Shown here: positions 63,166 through 64,000 of the stretch, one piece after another | Layout of the letters: every line of letters begins with the position of its first letter | How positions within the stretch are numbered: position 1 is the first letter of the stretch | Origin: Humibacillus sp. DSM 29435 | GTDB lineage: Bacteria > Actinomycetota > Actinomycetes > Actinomycetales > Dermatophilaceae | Length of the DNA stretch: 64,000 nt | Direction: 5' to 3' | Assembly: GCF_001758225.1 (NCBI RefSeq) | Contig: NZ_MAST01000023.1 | Span: 62,001-126,000, forward strand | The notes under the pieces: generated by a model | Seen by the model: the letters and a program-made list of their open reading frames with translations, nothing else | What the model was told of the DNA's origin: nothing | Database searches by the model: none | Program-made: the position numbers and the translations under genes

Positions 63166-64000
63166 GCACCCTGACGCGCGAGGGGCGGGCGACGGGCGAT
63201 CGTCGGCCCCGGCCGCAGCATGAGGACCAGCGCCGCGACCGGCGCCGCGACGACCAGGTTCCCGACGAGGGGGCGACTCCTCCCGGCCAGGGGCCCGACG
63301 CCGGGCCTCTGGCGGAGATGGGTAGCCCGCAACGCGGCCGAGCGGTCAAGGATGCCGTGGCCCGAGTGGTGATGTGGGGCGCGTTCGGCGTCGTCATGAT
63401 CCCGCTCGTCTGGATCCTCTACACCGTGGTCAGTCGCGGGGTCCACCTGCTGCTGAGCTCGACCTGGTGGACGAACAACCAGCGCAACATCAACTCGGGA
63501 GACGTCGGCGGCGGGGCCCGGCACGCCATCGAGGGAACGCTGATGATGGCCGGGATCACGGCCGTCATCGCCGTGCCGATCGGCATCCTCACCGCCGTCT
63601 ACCTCGTCGAGTACGGGCGGGGTGGGCTGGCCAGGGCGATCAGCTTCACGGTCGACATCCTCTCCGGCATCCCCTCCATCGTGGCGGCGCTGTTCATCTA
63701 CGCGGTGTGGGTCACGACGTTCGGCATCGAGCGTTCCGGTTTCGCCGCGGCGCTCGCTCTCGTGCTGCTGATGATCCCCGTGGTCGTGCGCTCGACCGAG
63801 TCGATGCTGACCCTCGTGCCGAACGAGCTGCGTGAGGCGGCCTACGCCCTCGGAGTTCCCAAGTGGGTGACGGTCGTCAAGGTGGTGCTGCGCACGGCCT
63901 TCTCGGGCATCGTCACCGGCGTGCTGCTCGGCCTGGCCCGCATCATGGGTGAGACGGCGCCGCTGCTGATCCTCGCGCCGTACACGAAGAACTTCCAGCG
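63162..64000 (+). CDS. pstA: Phosphate ABC transporter permease PstA (3' end beyond window)
   Basis: The first 279 codons are present and the frame is still open at 64000. An unusually long polar N-terminus (about 70 residues, rich in Arg, Asp, Gln, Gly) precedes the first helix (VVMWGAFGVVMIPLVWILYTVV). Then come GTLMMAGITAVIAVPIGILTAVYL, LSGIPSIVAALFIYAVWV, and the EAA-like NELREAAYALGVPKWVTVVKV. The start ATG 63162 overlaps the pstC stop. pstB is expected just outside. Confidence 0.93.
   Translation, partial: MSTLTREGRATGDRRPRPQHEDQRRDRRRDDQVPDEGATPPGQGPDAGPLAEMGSPQRGRAVKDAVARVVMWGAFGVVMIPLVWILYTVVSRGVHLLLSSTWWTNNQRNINSGDVGGGARHAIEGTLMMAGITAVIAVPIGILTAVYLVEYGRGGLARAISFTVDILSGIPSIVAALFIYAVWVTTFGIERSGFAAALALVLLMIPVVVRSTESMLTLVPNELREAAYALGVPKWVTVVKVVLRTAFSGIVTGVLLGLARIMGETAPLLILAPYTKNFQ

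Overview
The window is chromosomal DNA from a high-GC actinobacterium. Mycothiol genes (mshA, mshD, a mycothiol-type formaldehyde dehydrogenase), the SenX3/RegX3 phosphate two-component pair, carD, hbhA, lpqE, glnR, polyphosphate kinase beside a MutT1-type NUDIX/phosphatase, and an Rpf-type cell-wall enzyme all point to Actinomycetota. Gene content and order fit Micrococcales (perhaps Intrasporangiaceae) better than Mycobacteriales or Streptomyces; that placement is inference. I recognise no insertion sequence, prophage, integrase or CRISPR array. The region is core chromosome with a few accessory patches.

Layout. 1-4.1 kb: tail of cytochrome oxidase subunit I, convergent with a 1,213-residue histidine kinase carrying six tandem GAF domains. 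4.4-9.1 kb is the accessory part: an exported amidohydrolase, a decayed PhzF fragment in an AT-richer patch, an ArsR/SRPBCC/DinB-like operon and a CoA-transferase. 9.3-14.1 kb: tRNA-Thr(UGU), an Rpf/LysM protein behind a c-di-AMP (ydaO-type) riboswitch, a membrane Ser/Thr kinase, an AbiEi-nuclease fusion and a CBS protein. 14.3-25 kb is a carbohydrate block: otsA-otsB, then malE-malF-malG-GH13-lacI read leftwards with a shared ABC ATPase read rightwards from the same control region. 25-32 kb: a Pr6Pr membrane protein, a kinase-like DUF4032 protein, a VKOR/thioredoxin-like redox pair, rlmB and cysS. 32-36.9 kb: formaldehyde detoxification (MBL hydrolase plus dehydrogenase), isoprenoid genes ispF and ispD with an SDR wedged between them, carD and lpqE.

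37.5-43 kb: regX3-senX3, phoU, gpm, a YbjN protein and mshA. 43-51.8 kb: a methyltransferase, a MEDS/HATPase sensor, a cupin, dtd, an asparaginase-family protein, hbhA with its XRE regulator, a BKACE enzyme, ygfZ and a nitrobindin-like protein. 51.9-54.3 kb: a DsrE protein, glnR, a MoaD-like protein and a membrane protein. 54.4-64 kb returns to phosphate: a secreted 5'-nucleotidase, mshD, ppk, mutT1 and pstS-pstC-pstA (cut off by the window end). PHO-box-like 11-bp direct repeats sit before phoU and pstS, so SenX3/RegX3 probably ties these loci together.

Beyond genes, the window shows: a palindrome family (three copies, all between convergent genes); an inverted pair of about 70-bp elements flanking the BKACE gene; strong enrichment of the octamer GGATGCCG; and many start codons lying 6-7 nt after a TAnnnT -10 box, implying widespread leaderless mRNAs.
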